From the NCBI GenBank assembly GCA_024636475.1, contig JAGXHA010000006.1, positions 1-35,039 on the forward strand: DNA of 35,039 nucleotides, read 5' to 3'. Below, piece by piece: positions 15,621 through 24,698 of this stretch (its first letter is position 1; the number at the start of each line of letters is the position of its first letter). The translations under genes and the position numbers were made by a program. This DNA is from Roseobacter sp. (GTDB lineage Bacteria > Pseudomonadota > Alphaproteobacteria > Rhodobacterales > Rhodobacteraceae). The notes beneath the pieces are model-generated. The model saw only the letters and a program-made list of their open reading frames with translations, was not told where the DNA came from and made no database searches.

Positions 15621-15831
15621 CGTGTTTTCCAGATCATACGCGCAACATGTCGTCAGACATATCCCAGCATTCCAAACTGTCCAGTGAAGATCTTCCAGAT
15701 ACCAAGCGACAAGCGCCATAGCAAAGACCAAGCAATCAGCGTCTACAATAAATACGACTGCAGCGCAGATGCCAGTATTTCATTTACGCCAGTTGACGCG
15801 GGCGGGAAATCAGGCTGCTTCCAAGCGGTCC
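15621..15831. other. Intergenic region between metG and the kinase gene
   Basis: About 210 bases holding the kinase promoter and the 3' end of the metG transcript. No clear terminator hairpin or additional gene is visible. Confidence 0.4.
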
Positions 15832-17544
15832 CTAGGTTCGTTTGCCCGCAAATTTCTCGGCCCATTCCTCGCGTTGCTCGTCGGTGATCTTGCTGAACAG
15901 AACCTCGGGCACTTCAAACACATGACCGGGGGCAAGCTGCGCCAAGGCTGCGGGCACATCATCGGGCCATCCGGCATCGCTTACCTTCATGCCCGTCAGC
16001 ATCTTCTGCGCTGCGTCGGGGATGAACGGTGCACTAAGCACTGCGTAAAGCGGTATCAGGTTGAGGGCCAAGCGGACTTGGGCGGCGGCCTTGTCGGGAT
16101 CGGTCTTGAAGGTGGTCCAAGGCGCTTCGGCTTGCAGGTATTCATTGCCTGCCGCCCATATCGCGCGCAGCTCGGCGGCGGATTTGCGGACCTCCATCGC
16201 GTCCATCGCGGTTTCGTAGCGGGCAACGCGTTCCGTCAGATCAGCGATAAGCGCATGTTCGGCAGGGCCATATTCGCCTGCCTCTGGCACCGCTTCGCTG
16301 AATTTCGAGCGGCAAAATTTTGTGATCCGGCTGATGAAGTTGCCCAAAACATCTGCAAGGTCTTTGTTCACCGAAGCTTGGAAATTCTCCCATGTAAACT
16401 CGGCGTCCGAGGTTTCGGGCGCATGGCTCAGCAACCACCAGCGCCACGTGTCGGCGGGTAGGATTTCCAGCGCCTGATCCATGAACACACCGCGCCCACG
16501 CGAGGTCGAAAACTGCCCGCCGTCATAGGTCAGGTAGTTGAACGATTTGATGTAATCGACCAGCTTCCACGGTTGGTTGCTGCCCATGATCGTTGCCGGA
16601 AAGCTTAGCGTGTGAAAGGGGACATTGTCCTTGCCCATGAACTGGGTATAGCGCACGTCGTCAGCGCCTTTGTCCGTGCGCCACCAGCTTTCCCAATCGC
16701 TGCCTTTGCCCGCATCGACCCACTCCTGCGCGCAGGCAATGTATTCGATGGGCGCGTCGAACCACACATAGAACACCTTGCCCTCCATCCCCGGCCAGTC
16801 TTCGTCGCCGCGCTTGACGGGCACGCCCCAGCTTAGATCGCGGGTAATGCCGCGGTCTTGCAAGCCGTCGCCGTCGTGCAGCCATTTCTTGGCAATGGAT
16901 GTCGTCAATACGGGCCAATCGGTCTTTGAATCAATCCAGTCCGACAGGCGGTCCTTCATCGTGGACTGCTTAAGGAAAAGATGCTTGGTTTCGCGCGTTT
17001 CCAGATCGGTTGCCCCCGACACGGTAGAGCGCGGGTTGATCAGATCTTCGGGATCGAGTTGCTTGGTGCAATTGTCGCACTGGTCGCCGCGCGCATCCTC
17101 GAAGCCGCAATTGGGGCAGGTGCCCTCGACATAGCGGTCGGGCAAAAAGCGGCCATCGGTCTGGGAATAGATCTGGCGCTGCTCGACTTCCTCGATCAGG
17201 CCTTCTTCATAAAGTGCGGCGGCAAAAGCTTGGGTCAGCTTGCGGTTTTGCGCACTGGAGGAACGGCCGAAATGATCGAACGACAAGCCGAAACCTTCGG
17301 CGATCCGGGCCTGAACCCCGTGCATCTCGGCGCAATATTCATCGACCGGTTTGCCCGCCTTGGCCGCCGCCAGCTCGGCGGGCGTGCCATGCTCATCCGT
17401 GGCGCACAAGAACAACACCTCGTTGCCACGCGCCCGAAGGTAACGGGCATAAAGGTCAGCCGGCAATTGGCTGCCGACCAGATTGCCTAGGTGTTTGATG
17501 CCGTTAATATACGGAATGGCGGATGTAATAAGGTGGCGTGTCAT
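15832..17544 (-). CDS. metG: Methionyl-tRNA synthetase
   Basis: 570 aa, full length for the alphaproteobacterial enzyme. The HIGH-equivalent is HLGNLVGS near the N-terminus (after [10 protein letters not shown]). The zinc knuckle [17 protein letters not shown] is present with all four Cys, and the KMSKS-equivalent is [10 protein letters not shown]. The anticodon-binding helical domain ends near residue 540. No C-terminal tRNA-binding EMAP domain follows. It charges initiator and elongator tRNA-Met in the cytoplasm. The gene follows an MFS gene on the same strand with a 56-base gap containing a GC-rich hairpin, so it may have its own promoter. Confidence 0.95.
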   Translation of the reverse strand: MTRHLITSAIPYINGIKHLGNLVGSQLPADLYARYLRARGNEVLFLCATDEHGTPAELAAAKAGKPVDEYCAEMHGVQARIAEGFGLSFDHFGRSSSAQNRKLTQAFAAALYEEGLIEEVEQRQIYSQTDGRFLPDRYVEGTCPNCGFEDARGDQCDNCTKQLDPEDLINPRSTVSGATDLETRETKHLFLKQSTMKDRLSDWIDSKTDWPVLTTSIAKKWLHDGDGLQDRGITRDLSWGVPVKRGDEDWPGMEGKVFYVWFDAPIEYIACAQEWVDAGKGSDWESWWRTDKGADDVRYTQFMGKDNVPFHTLSFPATIMGSNQPWKLVDYIKSFNYLTYDGGQFSTSRGRGVFMDQALEILPADTWRWWLLSHAPETSDAEFTWENFQASVNKDLADVLGNFISRITKFCRSKFSEAVPEAGEYGPAEHALIADLTERVARYETAMDAMEVRKSAAELRAIWAAGNEYLQAEAPWTTFKTDPDKAAAQVRLALNLIPLYAVLSAPFIPDAAQKMLTGMKVSDAGWPDDVPAALAQLAPGHVFEVPEVLFSKITDEQREEWAEKFAGKRT

Positions 17545-17600
17545 GAACTTGGACCCCGGATGTGCTTTTGCCCTCGTTTAGCGCAGCGCGGGGGCAAGGG

Positions 17601-18836
17601 CTAGGGGGCGTCGCCATTGCTGTCGCGTTGGCGGCGCAAGAGACGACCGATGGTAAAGGACGTACGCGGGGCATAGACATAAGGAGTACGCTTTCTTGCC
17701 GTGGGGCGCGCGCGCATGCGGGTCAGGCCAAAGATGAAAAGTGCGCCATGTCCGACCGAGATCATGGTAAAGAGCGCTGTAGGCCCGTAGTTTTCGATCA
17801 GCACCGAAGCCAGATAGGGAGCAAAGATTGCTCCCACCGCGAACCAGAACATCAGCGCTGCGGAAAGTTCTACCCGCTCTTCGCTGCTGGCAAAATCATG
17901 GGCGTGGGCGGCTGCCACGGAATAGATTGGGAATGTCGTCAGGCCAAACAGCGTTGCTGACAGGAAAACCGCCTGAGTGCCCAACCCTGCGGACATCACC
18001 GTCACGCCACAGCTGGCGATTGACGCCGCAGACAGCCAGATCAGCACCCAGCGACGGTCGAATTTATCCGCAAGCCATCCGATGGGAAATTGCGCAAGCG
18101 CACCCCCCAGGACGAACGCGGCAAGGAACCAGGCGATTTGACCGACTGTCAGGCCGACCTCTTCGCCATAGATCGGACCAACCATCCGGAACGATGCGCT
18201 GGAAAGGGCCGCGACAACCACAGCGGCTGCTGCCAAGGGCGATCGATCAACCGCCAGGCGCGGCCGCAGTCGCGGCTGTGAAGGCGTTTCGGGCTGAGGC
18301 AGTTTGGTCAGCACCAAGGGCAGCAAGGCCGCACAGCACAAGATCGCCAGCAGGTTGTACGACACATAAGACGCCGGGCTGAGAACTCCGATGATCATTT
18401 GCGCTGCCAGCGATCCGCTCATGTCTACGACGCGGTAGGCCCCCATGGTGCGGCCGCGCGTCTCGTTTGTGACCTTGGCGTTCAACCAGGCCTCGACCAC
18501 AGTATAGCATCCCGCGACGCACAGGCCCGACGCCACACGCATCAGCGCCCAAGCATAGGGGTCAAGAACCAGCATATGCGCCATCAGCCCGATGGATCCC
18601 GCAGCGGTAAAGGCGGCAAAGGCGCGGCTGTGGCCGACGCTTCCCATCAGGCGCGGGGCCCACCAGCAGCCGATAAAGAAGCCGACAAAATGTGCCGAGC
18701 CCAACATGCCGATTTCCTGGTTGGAAAATCCAAGCTGAAGTCCTGACAGAACGTCAAGCGGTCCGACACCACCCGAGGACAGCTGCAGTAAAATGACCGA
18801 CAAAAACAGGGCAGCAAATGAAATGAGTAAACGCAT
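17601..18836 (-). CDS. MFS transporter
   Basis: 411 aa with 12 hydrophobic segments and the MFS loop-2/3 motif in weak form (GWLADKFDRRWVLI between helices 8 and 9 is the better copy). The N-terminal half reads LISFAALFLSVILLQL, LGSAHFVGFFIGCWW and VASGLCVAGCYTVVEAWLN, similar to the YcaD-like group of proton-driven exporters. The substrate is unknown. The C-terminus after helix 12 is Arg-rich and cytoplasmic. It is divergent from the aldo/keto reductase gene, with about 160 bases between the starts. Confidence 0.9.
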   Translation of the reverse strand: MRLLISFAALFLSVILLQLSSGGVGPLDVLSGLQLGFSNQEIGMLGSAHFVGFFIGCWWAPRLMGSVGHSRAFAAFTAAGSIGLMAHMLVLDPYAWALMRVASGLCVAGCYTVVEAWLNAKVTNETRGRTMGAYRVVDMSGSLAAQMIIGVLSPASYVSYNLLAILCCAALLPLVLTKLPQPETPSQPRLRPRLAVDRSPLAAAAVVVAALSSASFRMVGPIYGEEVGLTVGQIAWFLAAFVLGGALAQFPIGWLADKFDRRWVLIWLSAASIASCGVTVMSAGLGTQAVFLSATLFGLTTFPIYSVAAAHAHDFASSEERVELSAALMFWFAVGAIFAPYLASVLIENYGPTALFTMISVGHGALFIFGLTRMRARPTARKRTPYVYAPRTSFTIGRLLRRQRDSNGDAP

Positions 18837-18999
18837 GTGAAGGATTGTGTCGGCTTTTGACGCGGAAACCAGCGATCAAAACGACATGATCCGCGAAAAA
18901 CCGGACGCAAACGGCTTTTGTGGCGCTTGGGCGAAAACGCTCTTGCGATAGGGCAGACGAAACGAGAGGGTGTGCGCAAATGAAGACTAGGGGATCGCT

Positions 19000-20040
19000 A
19001 TGAGAATGAATAAACTTGGCCACACAGACATTAAGGTAACAGATTTCTGCCTGGGCTCGATGACATGGGGAACCCAGAACACGCCCGCCGAAGGTCATGC
19101 CCAGATTGACCGCGCCTTGGATGCAGGGATCAATTTCATCGACACCGCCGAGATGTATCCCGTTAACCCGATCAGTGCTGAAACTGTGGGCCTGACCGAG
19201 GAAATCATCGGCCAGTGGGTCGCAAGTTCGGGGCGGCGCAAGGACATCGTGCTTGCCTCGAAAATCTCGGGTGAGGGCGCTGCGGCGCGCGACGGAGAGC
19301 CGATCACCGCAGAGTCCATCCGCCGCGCCGTGGAGGGGTCGCTGAAGCGGTTGCAGACGGACGTCATCGACCTGTATCAATTCCACTGGCCCAATCGCGG
19401 CAGCTATATGTTCCGCAAAAACTGGAGCTTTGATCCGTCGTCGCAAAACCGTGCCGAGGTCATCGCAAACATGCAAGAGTGTATGGGTGCGCTGCAAGAC
19501 GAAGTGCAACGCGGCACGATCCGCAGCTTTGGCCTGAGCAATGAAAGTGCCTGGGGCCTGACACAATGGGCCGAAGCCGCAGAGCGAACGGGCGGGCCAC
19601 GTCCGGTATCGGTGCAAAACGAATATTCGCTGCTGTGTCGTCTGGCCGACACCGATCTGGCCGAAACGTGCCACAACGAAGACATTGGCCTGCTCTCGTT
19701 TTCGCCATTGGCCGCAGGTCTGTTGACCGGCAAATACCAGAACGGCGCAGTGCCCGAAGGGTCGCGTATGGCGATCAACGGTGACTTGGGCGGGCGCAAG
19801 ACCAACCGCGTGTTCGATGCAACAGCCGCGTATCTGGACATCGCTCAGAAACACGGGCTGGACCCGTCGCAGATGGCGTTGGCGTGGGCACGTCAGCGGC
19901 CCTTTATGACGTCGATTATCTTTGGGGCGACGTCAATGGACCAGCTTGAGGTCGCATTGGGTGCCATTGATCTTGAGCTGAGTGATGAGGTTATGACCGA
20001 CATCGCTGCCGCGCATAAATCGCATCCAATGCCTTATTAA
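19000..20040 (+). CDS. Aldo/keto reductase (Tas-like)
   Basis: 346 aa. AKR features: N-terminal LGHTDIKVTDFCLGSMTWG, catalytic Asp/Tyr in DTAEMYPVNP, Lys in VLASKISG, His in LYQFHWPNRGS, the NADP-binding loop LSPLAAGLLTGKY as FSPLAAGLLTGKYQ, and the C-terminal IIFGATSMDQL. The insertion around WPNRGSYMFRKNWSF is typical of Tas-type members. It should reduce an aldehyde or ketone with NADPH. It precedes the BKACE gene by 22 bases and may be part of the carnitine operon, though no carnitine step requiring it is known. Confidence 0.9.
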   Translation: MRMNKLGHTDIKVTDFCLGSMTWGTQNTPAEGHAQIDRALDAGINFIDTAEMYPVNPISAETVGLTEEIIGQWVASSGRRKDIVLASKISGEGAAARDGEPITAESIRRAVEGSLKRLQTDVIDLYQFHWPNRGSYMFRKNWSFDPSSQNRAEVIANMQECMGALQDEVQRGTIRSFGLSNESAWGLTQWAEAAERTGGPRPVSVQNEYSLLCRLADTDLAETCHNEDIGLLSFSPLAAGLLTGKYQNGAVPEGSRMAINGDLGGRKTNRVFDATAAYLDIAQKHGLDPSQMALAWARQRPFMTSIIFGATSMDQLEVALGAIDLELSDEVMTDIAAAHKSHPMPY

Positions 20041-20062
20041 ACCTACCTACAGGAGCCTGAAA

Positions 20063-20971
20063 ATGCCGCTTACCATGAGCAAAGACGTGTTTATCACCTG
20101 TGCTGTCACCGGCTCCGGCGGTACGCAAGACCGCAGCCCGCATGTGCCCCGCAGCCCCGAACAGATCGCCAACAGTGCTATTGCCGCGGCCAAGGCGGGG
20201 GCTGCGGTGGTGCATTGCCACGTGCGCGATCCTGAAACCGGCGCACCCAGCCGACGGCTGGATCTGTACCGCGAGGTGACTGAACGCATCCGCGAATCCG
20301 AAACCGACGTGATCCTGAACCTGACGGCCGGCATGGGCGGCGACATTATCTTTGGCCCGACCGAGCGGCCGATGCCCCCGATTGAAGGCACCGACATGAT
20401 CGGCGCATCCGAACGCGTTCAGCACATCGCCGAATGCCTGCCCGAGATTTGCACGCTCGATTGCGGTACGATGAACTTTGCCGAAGCCGATTATGTGATG
20501 ACCAACACACCGGGCATGTTGACCGCTATGGGGCAGATGATGACCCACCTGGGTGTAAAGCCGGAGATCGAGGCCTTTGACACCGGCCATCTTTGGTACG
20601 CAAAGCAGTTGGTCAAAGACGGTGTGTTGGACAGCCCCGCCTTGGTGCAGTTGTGCATGGGCGTGCGGTGGGGCGCGCCGGATGATCTGAACACCTTTAT
20701 GGCGATGGTGAACAACGTGCCGGAGGATTGGACCTTCAGCGCCTTTGGCTTGGGGCGTAACCAGATGGCCTATGTCGCGGCCAGCGTTCTGGCGGGTGGG
20801 CATGTGCGGGTTGGGCTTGAGGATAACCTGTGGCTCGACAAAGGCGTGTTGGCCGAGAACTGGCAGTTGGTCGAACGCGCGGGCACGATCATTGAGAACA
20901 TGGGCGCACGACTGATGACCCCGGAGCAGGTCCGCGAGAAGCTTGGCCTGACCAAGCGCGCGCCCAAGTGA
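20063..20971 (+). CDS. BKACE-family beta-keto acid cleavage enzyme, probable 3-dehydrocarnitine cleavage
   Basis: 302 aa. The zinc-binding HCHVRD at about residues 52-57 (VVHCHVRDPETGAPS), ILNLTAGMGG and GLEDNLWLDKGVLAENWQLV are BKACE (formerly DUF849) signatures. BKACEs condense a beta-keto acid with acetyl-CoA and release acetoacetate and a new CoA ester. Here L-carnitine dehydrogenase and a hotdog thioesterase follow in the same operon. By analogy with characterised Sinorhizobium carnitine catabolism, the predicted reaction is 3-dehydrocarnitine plus acetyl-CoA to betainyl-CoA plus acetoacetate. AGGAG lies ahead of the ATG. It overlaps the next gene by four bases. Confidence 0.9.
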   Translation: MPLTMSKDVFITCAVTGSGGTQDRSPHVPRSPEQIANSAIAAAKAGAAVVHCHVRDPETGAPSRRLDLYREVTERIRESETDVILNLTAGMGGDIIFGPTERPMPPIEGTDMIGASERVQHIAECLPEICTLDCGTMNFAEADYVMTNTPGMLTAMGQMMTHLGVKPEIEAFDTGHLWYAKQLVKDGVLDSPALVQLCMGVRWGAPDDLNTFMAMVNNVPEDWTFSAFGLGRNQMAYVAASVLAGGHVRVGLEDNLWLDKGVLAENWQLVERAGTIIENMGARLMTPEQVREKLGLTKRAPK

Positions 20972-21462
20972 AGCTGATCTGGCTGGCCTTGCTGATGGTC
21001 GCGGGATGCGGGGCCCCTGTGGTCACGGACGGCCAAGGCTACCGAGATACAACGGCGCTGATCGGGGCCACCAGTCGCTTTGATGCGGAGCGTTTCAAAG
21101 GGCCGTGGATGATTCGCGGGGCATTCGCCTTGGATGCGCCCGCCCGTGTTGCCTTGGTTGACAGCACAGGTGGGCCTGCGTTTCAGCTTTGCAATCACGC
21201 GGGCGAGTGCGAGGTGCTGTGGTTGGCGACCGCCAAGGGGCAGGGGCGCTATGCCCTGACGCGGCCCAATGGCGCGACCCGTGATCTTTGGGTGCTTTGG
21301 GTCGACGAAGGCTTTCGCACTGCGGTCGTCGGCAATCCGGCGGGCGAGTTCGGCTGGATACTTGATCGCAACCCCACCGGTGGCAACGACCGGATAAAGG
21401 CAGCGCAAGAGATACTCGATTTCAACGGCTATGACCTTGGCCAACTCAGGATGCGAAAATGA
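20968..21462 (+). CDS. Lipocalin-like lipoprotein in the carnitine operon
   Basis: 164 aa. The signal MKLIWLALLMVAGC ends with a lipobox (MVAGC), so the mature protein is lipidated. The body has a bacterial lipocalin (Blc) pattern: RFDAERFKGPWMIRGAF near the N-terminus, a strand-rich middle, and the closing segment ILDFNGYDLGQLRM. Blc proteins bind hydrophobic or amphipathic ligands at the outer membrane. GTG start with a four-base overlap on both neighbours (BKACE before, dehydrogenase after), so it is fully embedded in the operon. Handling of acyl-carnitine or carnitine-ester ligands would fit the context but is conjecture. Confidence 0.75.
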   Translation: MKLIWLALLMVAGCGAPVVTDGQGYRDTTALIGATSRFDAERFKGPWMIRGAFALDAPARVALVDSTGGPAFQLCNHAGECEVLWLATAKGQGRYALTRPNGATRDLWVLWVDEGFRTAVVGNPAGEFGWILDRNPTGGNDRIKAAQEILDFNGYDLGQLRMRK

Positions 21463-22538
21463 CAAAGATTGCGGCGATTATCGGCGGTGGTGTGATCGGG
21501 GGCGGTTGGGCGGCGCGGTTTGCGCTGAACGGCTGGAATGTGCAGGTGTTTGACCCCGATCCAGAGGCCGAGCGCAAGATCGGTGAGGTCATGACCAATG
21601 CCCGCCGCTCCATGCCCGGTCTGACCGATGTGGCCTTGCCGGATGAAGGCAAGATCAGCTTTCATGACAGCATTTCGGATGCTGTCGCAGGCGCGAGTTG
21701 GGTGCAGGAAAGCGTGCCGGAACGGCTTGAGATCAAACACAAAACTTTTGGTGCGATCCAGCAGGCCTGTGACCCCGAGGCGGTAATCGGGTCGTCGACA
21801 TCGGGCTTCAAGCCCAGCCAGTTGCAAGACGGCATGGCGCGCCCCGAACAGATCATGGTCGCGCATCCGTTCAACCCCGTCTACCTTTTGCCGCTGGTGG
21901 AACTGGTGCCGGGCAACGGCATTGACGGGCCGATGGTGGCCAAGGCCAAGGCAATCCTGACCTCTCTGGGCATGTACCCGCTGCACCTGAAAAAAGAAAT
22001 CGACGCCCATGTTGCCGACCGCTTCCTTGAAGCCGTCTGGCGCGAAGCCTTGTGGCTGGTCAAGGACGGCATCGCCACGACTGAGGAAGTTGACAACGCC
22101 ATCCGCTACGGCTTTGGCATCCGCTGGGCGCAGATGGGCCTGTTCGAGACCTACCGCGTGGCCGGTGGCGAGGCAGGAATGAAGCATTTCATGGCGCAGT
22201 TCGGCCCCTGTTTGCAGTGGCCCTGGACGAAGCTGACTGATGTGCCCGAGTTTACTGATGAGTTGGTCGATCTGATCGCCGGCCAGTCCGACGAGCAGTC
22301 TGGTGCCCATGGCATCCGTGATCTGGAACGCATCCGCGACACTAATCTGGTCTCGATGATGCGCGCCTTGAAACAGCAAGACTGGGGTGCCGGGCGGCTG
22401 ATGAAAGCGCATGAGGCGACATTGCGGCTGGTACCGTGCTGGGCGCGCGCGCAGACGATATCGCAGACGCCAGCCAGCCCGTGCAAACCGTGCGCCGCGC
22501 TGTGCCGCTTGATTGGACTGACTACAACGGTCACATGA
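21459..22538 (+). CDS. lcdH: L-carnitine 3-dehydrogenase; C-terminus altered by a frameshift
   Basis: The frame reads 359 aa. The first ~320 are a 3-hydroxyacyl-CoA dehydrogenase-type enzyme: NAD loop GGGVIGGGWAARFAL, Asp after strand 2 (VFDPDPEAE), AGASWVQESVPERLEIK, SSTSGFKPS, and the catalytic signature AHPFNPVYLLPLVELVPG. This is the L-carnitine dehydrogenase layout, oxidising carnitine to 3-dehydrocarnitine with NAD. After RLMKAHEATLR (about 22427) the residues are Cys/Pro/Thr-rich and unrelated to the family, because they read the next domain out of frame. Relatives often carry a fused C-terminal thioesterase, which here continues one base back. The ancestral gene was probably one bifunctional reading frame. 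Confidence 0.85.
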   Translation: MTKIAAIIGGGVIGGGWAARFALNGWNVQVFDPDPEAERKIGEVMTNARRSMPGLTDVALPDEGKISFHDSISDAVAGASWVQESVPERLEIKHKTFGAIQQACDPEAVIGSSTSGFKPSQLQDGMARPEQIMVAHPFNPVYLLPLVELVPGNGIDGPMVAKAKAILTSLGMYPLHLKKEIDAHVADRFLEAVWREALWLVKDGIATTEEVDNAIRYGFGIRWAQMGLFETYRVAGGEAGMKHFMAQFGPCLQWPWTKLTDVPEFTDELVDLIAGQSDEQSGAHGIRDLERIRDTNLVSMMRALKQQDWGAGRLMKAHEATLRLVPCWARAQTISQTPASPCKPCAALCRLIGLTTTVT

Positions 22539-22933
22539 CCGAGGCGAAATATCTGCAAGCTTTCGCCGATGCCACTGACCGGTTCATGGAGCTGGTTGGC
22601 TGCGACGCCGACTACATCGCCTCGGGTGGCAGCTATTTCACTGCCGAGACTCATATCCGTCATGTTGATGAGGTCTATGCCGGGGCGCTGATCGACATTC
22701 GCACCCGGGTGTTGCTGGGCACCGGCAAGAAAATGCATCTTTGGCACGAGATGAACGAAGGTGACAGGCTCCTTGCGACCGGCGAACATTTCTTGCTTCA
22801 CGTCAGCCTTGCGACGCGGAAACCTTCAGACCCCAGTCCCGAGATTGAGGCGGCGCTCGTCCGGTTTGCCCAAGCTCACGCCAGCCTGCCGATGCCTGAC
22901 GGCGTAGGCCGCTTTGTGGGCGCACCACGGTGA
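22436..22933 (+). CDS. Hotdog-fold betainyl-CoA thioesterase domain, detached from LcdH by frameshift
   Basis: 165 aa if started at the GTG at 22436. LDWTDYNGHMTEAKYLQAFA holds the DxxDxNGHM active-site signature of 4-hydroxybenzoyl-CoA-type hotdog thioesterases. ETHIRHVDEVYAGALIDIRT and KKMHLWHEMNEGD follow as expected strands. By family knowledge it hydrolyses betainyl-CoA to glycine betaine and CoA, closing the carnitine route. Similarity extends upstream in this frame to about 22424, inside the altered dehydrogenase tail, so the overlap of roughly 100 bases is best explained by a one-base deletion. Whether a separate protein is translated depends on the weak GTG. It overlaps the next gene by four bases. 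Confidence 0.75.
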   Translation: MLGARADDIADASQPVQTVRRAVPLDWTDYNGHMTEAKYLQAFADATDRFMELVGCDADYIASGGSYFTAETHIRHVDEVYAGALIDIRTRVLLGTGKKMHLWHEMNEGDRLLATGEHFLLHVSLATRKPSDPSPEIEAALVRFAQAHASLPMPDGVGRFVGAPR

Positions 22934-23676
22934 AGCGGGTTTTGATCACCGCCGGTGCCTCTGGCATCGGCCGCGCCATGGGCGAGGCGTTTTCTGAGGC
23001 CGGCTTCGAGGTTTGGGTGACAGATGTCGATGCCAGTACCTTGGCCGATCTGCCGAAAACGTGGCATGGACGACAGGCCAATGCGAAGGATGAGGCCGCT
23101 ATGGCCGATGTCATCGCGCAGATGGGCAGCATGGATGTGCTTTGCGCTAACGCAGGTATTGCCGGCCCGACGGCCACGATCGAAAACGTTGCCTTGGATG
23201 ATTTTCGCGCCTGCGTCAGCGTAAATCTGGAAGGGGCCTTTATTGCCGCCAAGCACGCAGCACCTCTGATGAAGGCGGGGCAAAGCGGGTCAATCGTCAT
23301 CACCTCGTCAACGGCGGGCCTTTATGGCTACCCGAACCGCGCCCCCTATGCGGCGGCGAAATGGGCGATGATCGGCCTGATGAAAACGCTCGCGATGGAG
23401 CTTGGCCCGTTCGGCATCCGAGCCAATGCAATCTGCCCCGGATCGGTGGAAGGTCCTCGCATGGAGGGCGTTCTCGCCCGCGAGGCCGCCGCCAAAGGCA
23501 TGACCCGCGATCAGGTCTATGAAGGTTATGCGTCCGGCACTTCTATGCGCAGTTTTGTCGAGGCGCGTGATATCGCCAACATGGCTGTGTTTTTGGGGTC
23601 AGACGGGGCGCGATTGGTGTCGGGGCAAGTCATTGCAGTCGACGGGCATACGGAAAACCCTGACCCGAAACTGTGA
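22930..23676 (+). CDS. Short-chain dehydrogenase/reductase in the carnitine operon
   Basis: 248 aa, classical SDR: TAGASGIGRAMGEA (cofactor glycines, with TAGASGIG), Asp in VTDVDAST (NAD preference), NAGIAG, catalytic Ser in VITSSTAGLYG and YAAAKWA, with PGSVEGPRM after it. The end VSGQVIAVDGHTENPDP is typical. GTG start overlapping the thioesterase stop (GTGA), so it is translationally coupled. The substrate is unknown. A role with D-carnitine, a hydroxy acid such as 3-hydroxybutyrate derived from the acetoacetate by-product, or another betaine precursor is plausible from position only. Confidence 0.85.
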   Translation: MKRVLITAGASGIGRAMGEAFSEAGFEVWVTDVDASTLADLPKTWHGRQANAKDEAAMADVIAQMGSMDVLCANAGIAGPTATIENVALDDFRACVSVNLEGAFIAAKHAAPLMKAGQSGSIVITSSTAGLYGYPNRAPYAAAKWAMIGLMKTLAMELGPFGIRANAICPGSVEGPRMEGVLAREAAAKGMTRDQVYEGYASGTSMRSFVEARDIANMAVFLGSDGARLVSGQVIAVDGHTENPDPKL

Positions 23677-23719
23677 TTGAGTGCTGGCACTGCACGCCTG
23701 AAGCGGCGTAAAGGATGGC

Positions 23720-24637
23720 ATGACACATACCCTGCCTGATTTGTGGATCCTCGTCACGCTTGCCGCTGCGGTTTTTCAGACTGCGCGGTTCATGCTGCAG
23801 AAATACCTCGCAACGGCGACGCTGTCAGCCGCGGGGGCCACGTTTTCACGCTTCTTGTATTCTGCCCCGTTTGTCGTGGGCGGTCTGTTTCTTTATCTAC
23901 ACCTGAGCGGGGTGCCATTGCCGCAGATCAATGCGGGGTTTTGGGCCTACGGTCTACTGGGGGGAACAGCACAAATTCTTGCGACGATTTGCGTTGTTTT
24001 GTTGTTCAAGCAACGCAATTTCGCGGTTGGGATAACGTTCAAGAAAACCGAAGTGATCCTGACCGTTTTGACGGGGTGGTTGGTCTTGGGCGAGGGCGTC
24101 ACAGGTTGGGGTTTTGCGGCAATCGGACTTGGCGTGGTCGGGCTATTCCTGCTGTCAGGCGAAAAAGGCGCTACCGGTTTTCACATACGCGACTTTCGCA
24201 ATCGCGCAGCGGGTTTGGGAATCGCTTCGGGCTTTTTGTTCGCGATTTCTGCGGTGACGTATCGCGGGGCGACCCTGGCCGTCGTTTCTGATGAGCCTGT
24301 GCTGCGCGCAGCCGTGACCCTTGCGGCTGTTGTGTGCATGCAAGCGGTGATCATGGCCGTGTGGCTGCGCTGGCGTGAACCTGGACAGATGCGTGCGGTT
24401 TGGCATGCGCGCAAAGTCGCTGTTTGGATCGGGTTGATGTCGCTGGGCGGATCGCTGTGCTGGTTTATCGCCTTCACCTTGCAAAATGCGGCCTACGTAA
24501 AGGCGCTTGGGCAGGTTGAGCTGATCTTGAGCGTGGCGGCAGCGACGTTGTTTTTTCGCGAAAAGATCACGCTGCGCGAATGGGCTGGCATGGCTGTTTT
24601 GGTCGGCTCAATCTTGATGCTGGTGCTCGTAACCTGA
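23720..24637 (+). CDS. EamA/DMT-family transporter
   Basis: 305 aa with ten hydrophobic segments: LWILVTLAAAVFQTARFMLQ opens helix one, WAYGLLGGTAQILATICVVL lies mid-repeat, WGFAAIGLGVVGLFLLSGEK ends repeat one and LREWAGMAVLVGSILMLVLV ends repeat two. It lies 43 bases downstream of the SDR gene on the same strand, so it may be the last gene of the carnitine operon, although DMT proteins are not the known carnitine importers (BCCT or ABC systems). The substrate cannot be inferred. A gene on the opposite strand converges on it. Confidence 0.85.
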   Translation: MTHTLPDLWILVTLAAAVFQTARFMLQKYLATATLSAAGATFSRFLYSAPFVVGGLFLYLHLSGVPLPQINAGFWAYGLLGGTAQILATICVVLLFKQRNFAVGITFKKTEVILTVLTGWLVLGEGVTGWGFAAIGLGVVGLFLLSGEKGATGFHIRDFRNRAAGLGIASGFLFAISAVTYRGATLAVVSDEPVLRAAVTLAAVVCMQAVIMAVWLRWREPGQMRAVWHARKVAVWIGLMSLGGSLCWFIAFTLQNAAYVKALGQVELILSVAAATLFFREKITLREWAGMAVLVGSILMLVLVT

Positions 24638-24684
24638 CCGCGACGGCACGATGCAAGAACTCTGACGCGCTTTTTAATGGGAAA

Positions 24685-24698
24685 ACGGGCTAGCCCGT
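24685..24698 (-). terminator. Small palindrome overlapping the Nudix stop codon
   Basis: ACGGGC-TA-GCCCGT is followed on the minus strand by TTTTCCC. The loop must open to at least four bases, leaving a short GC stem and a weak T-run. It sits between convergent genes, which favours a terminator role. Confidence 0.35.

Noticed and set aside
17560..17600. GC-rich hairpin between the MFS gene and metG
   Set aside because: Imperfect stem, no T-run; too weak to call a terminator.
18754..19854. 366-residue minus-strand frame across the aldo/keto reductase
   Set aside because: Shadow of an evident plus-strand gene, His/Arg-rich with no recognised family.
21429..22412. 327-residue minus-strand frame across the carnitine dehydrogenase
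   Set aside because: Shadow of the dehydrogenase; composition unlike any protein of the window.
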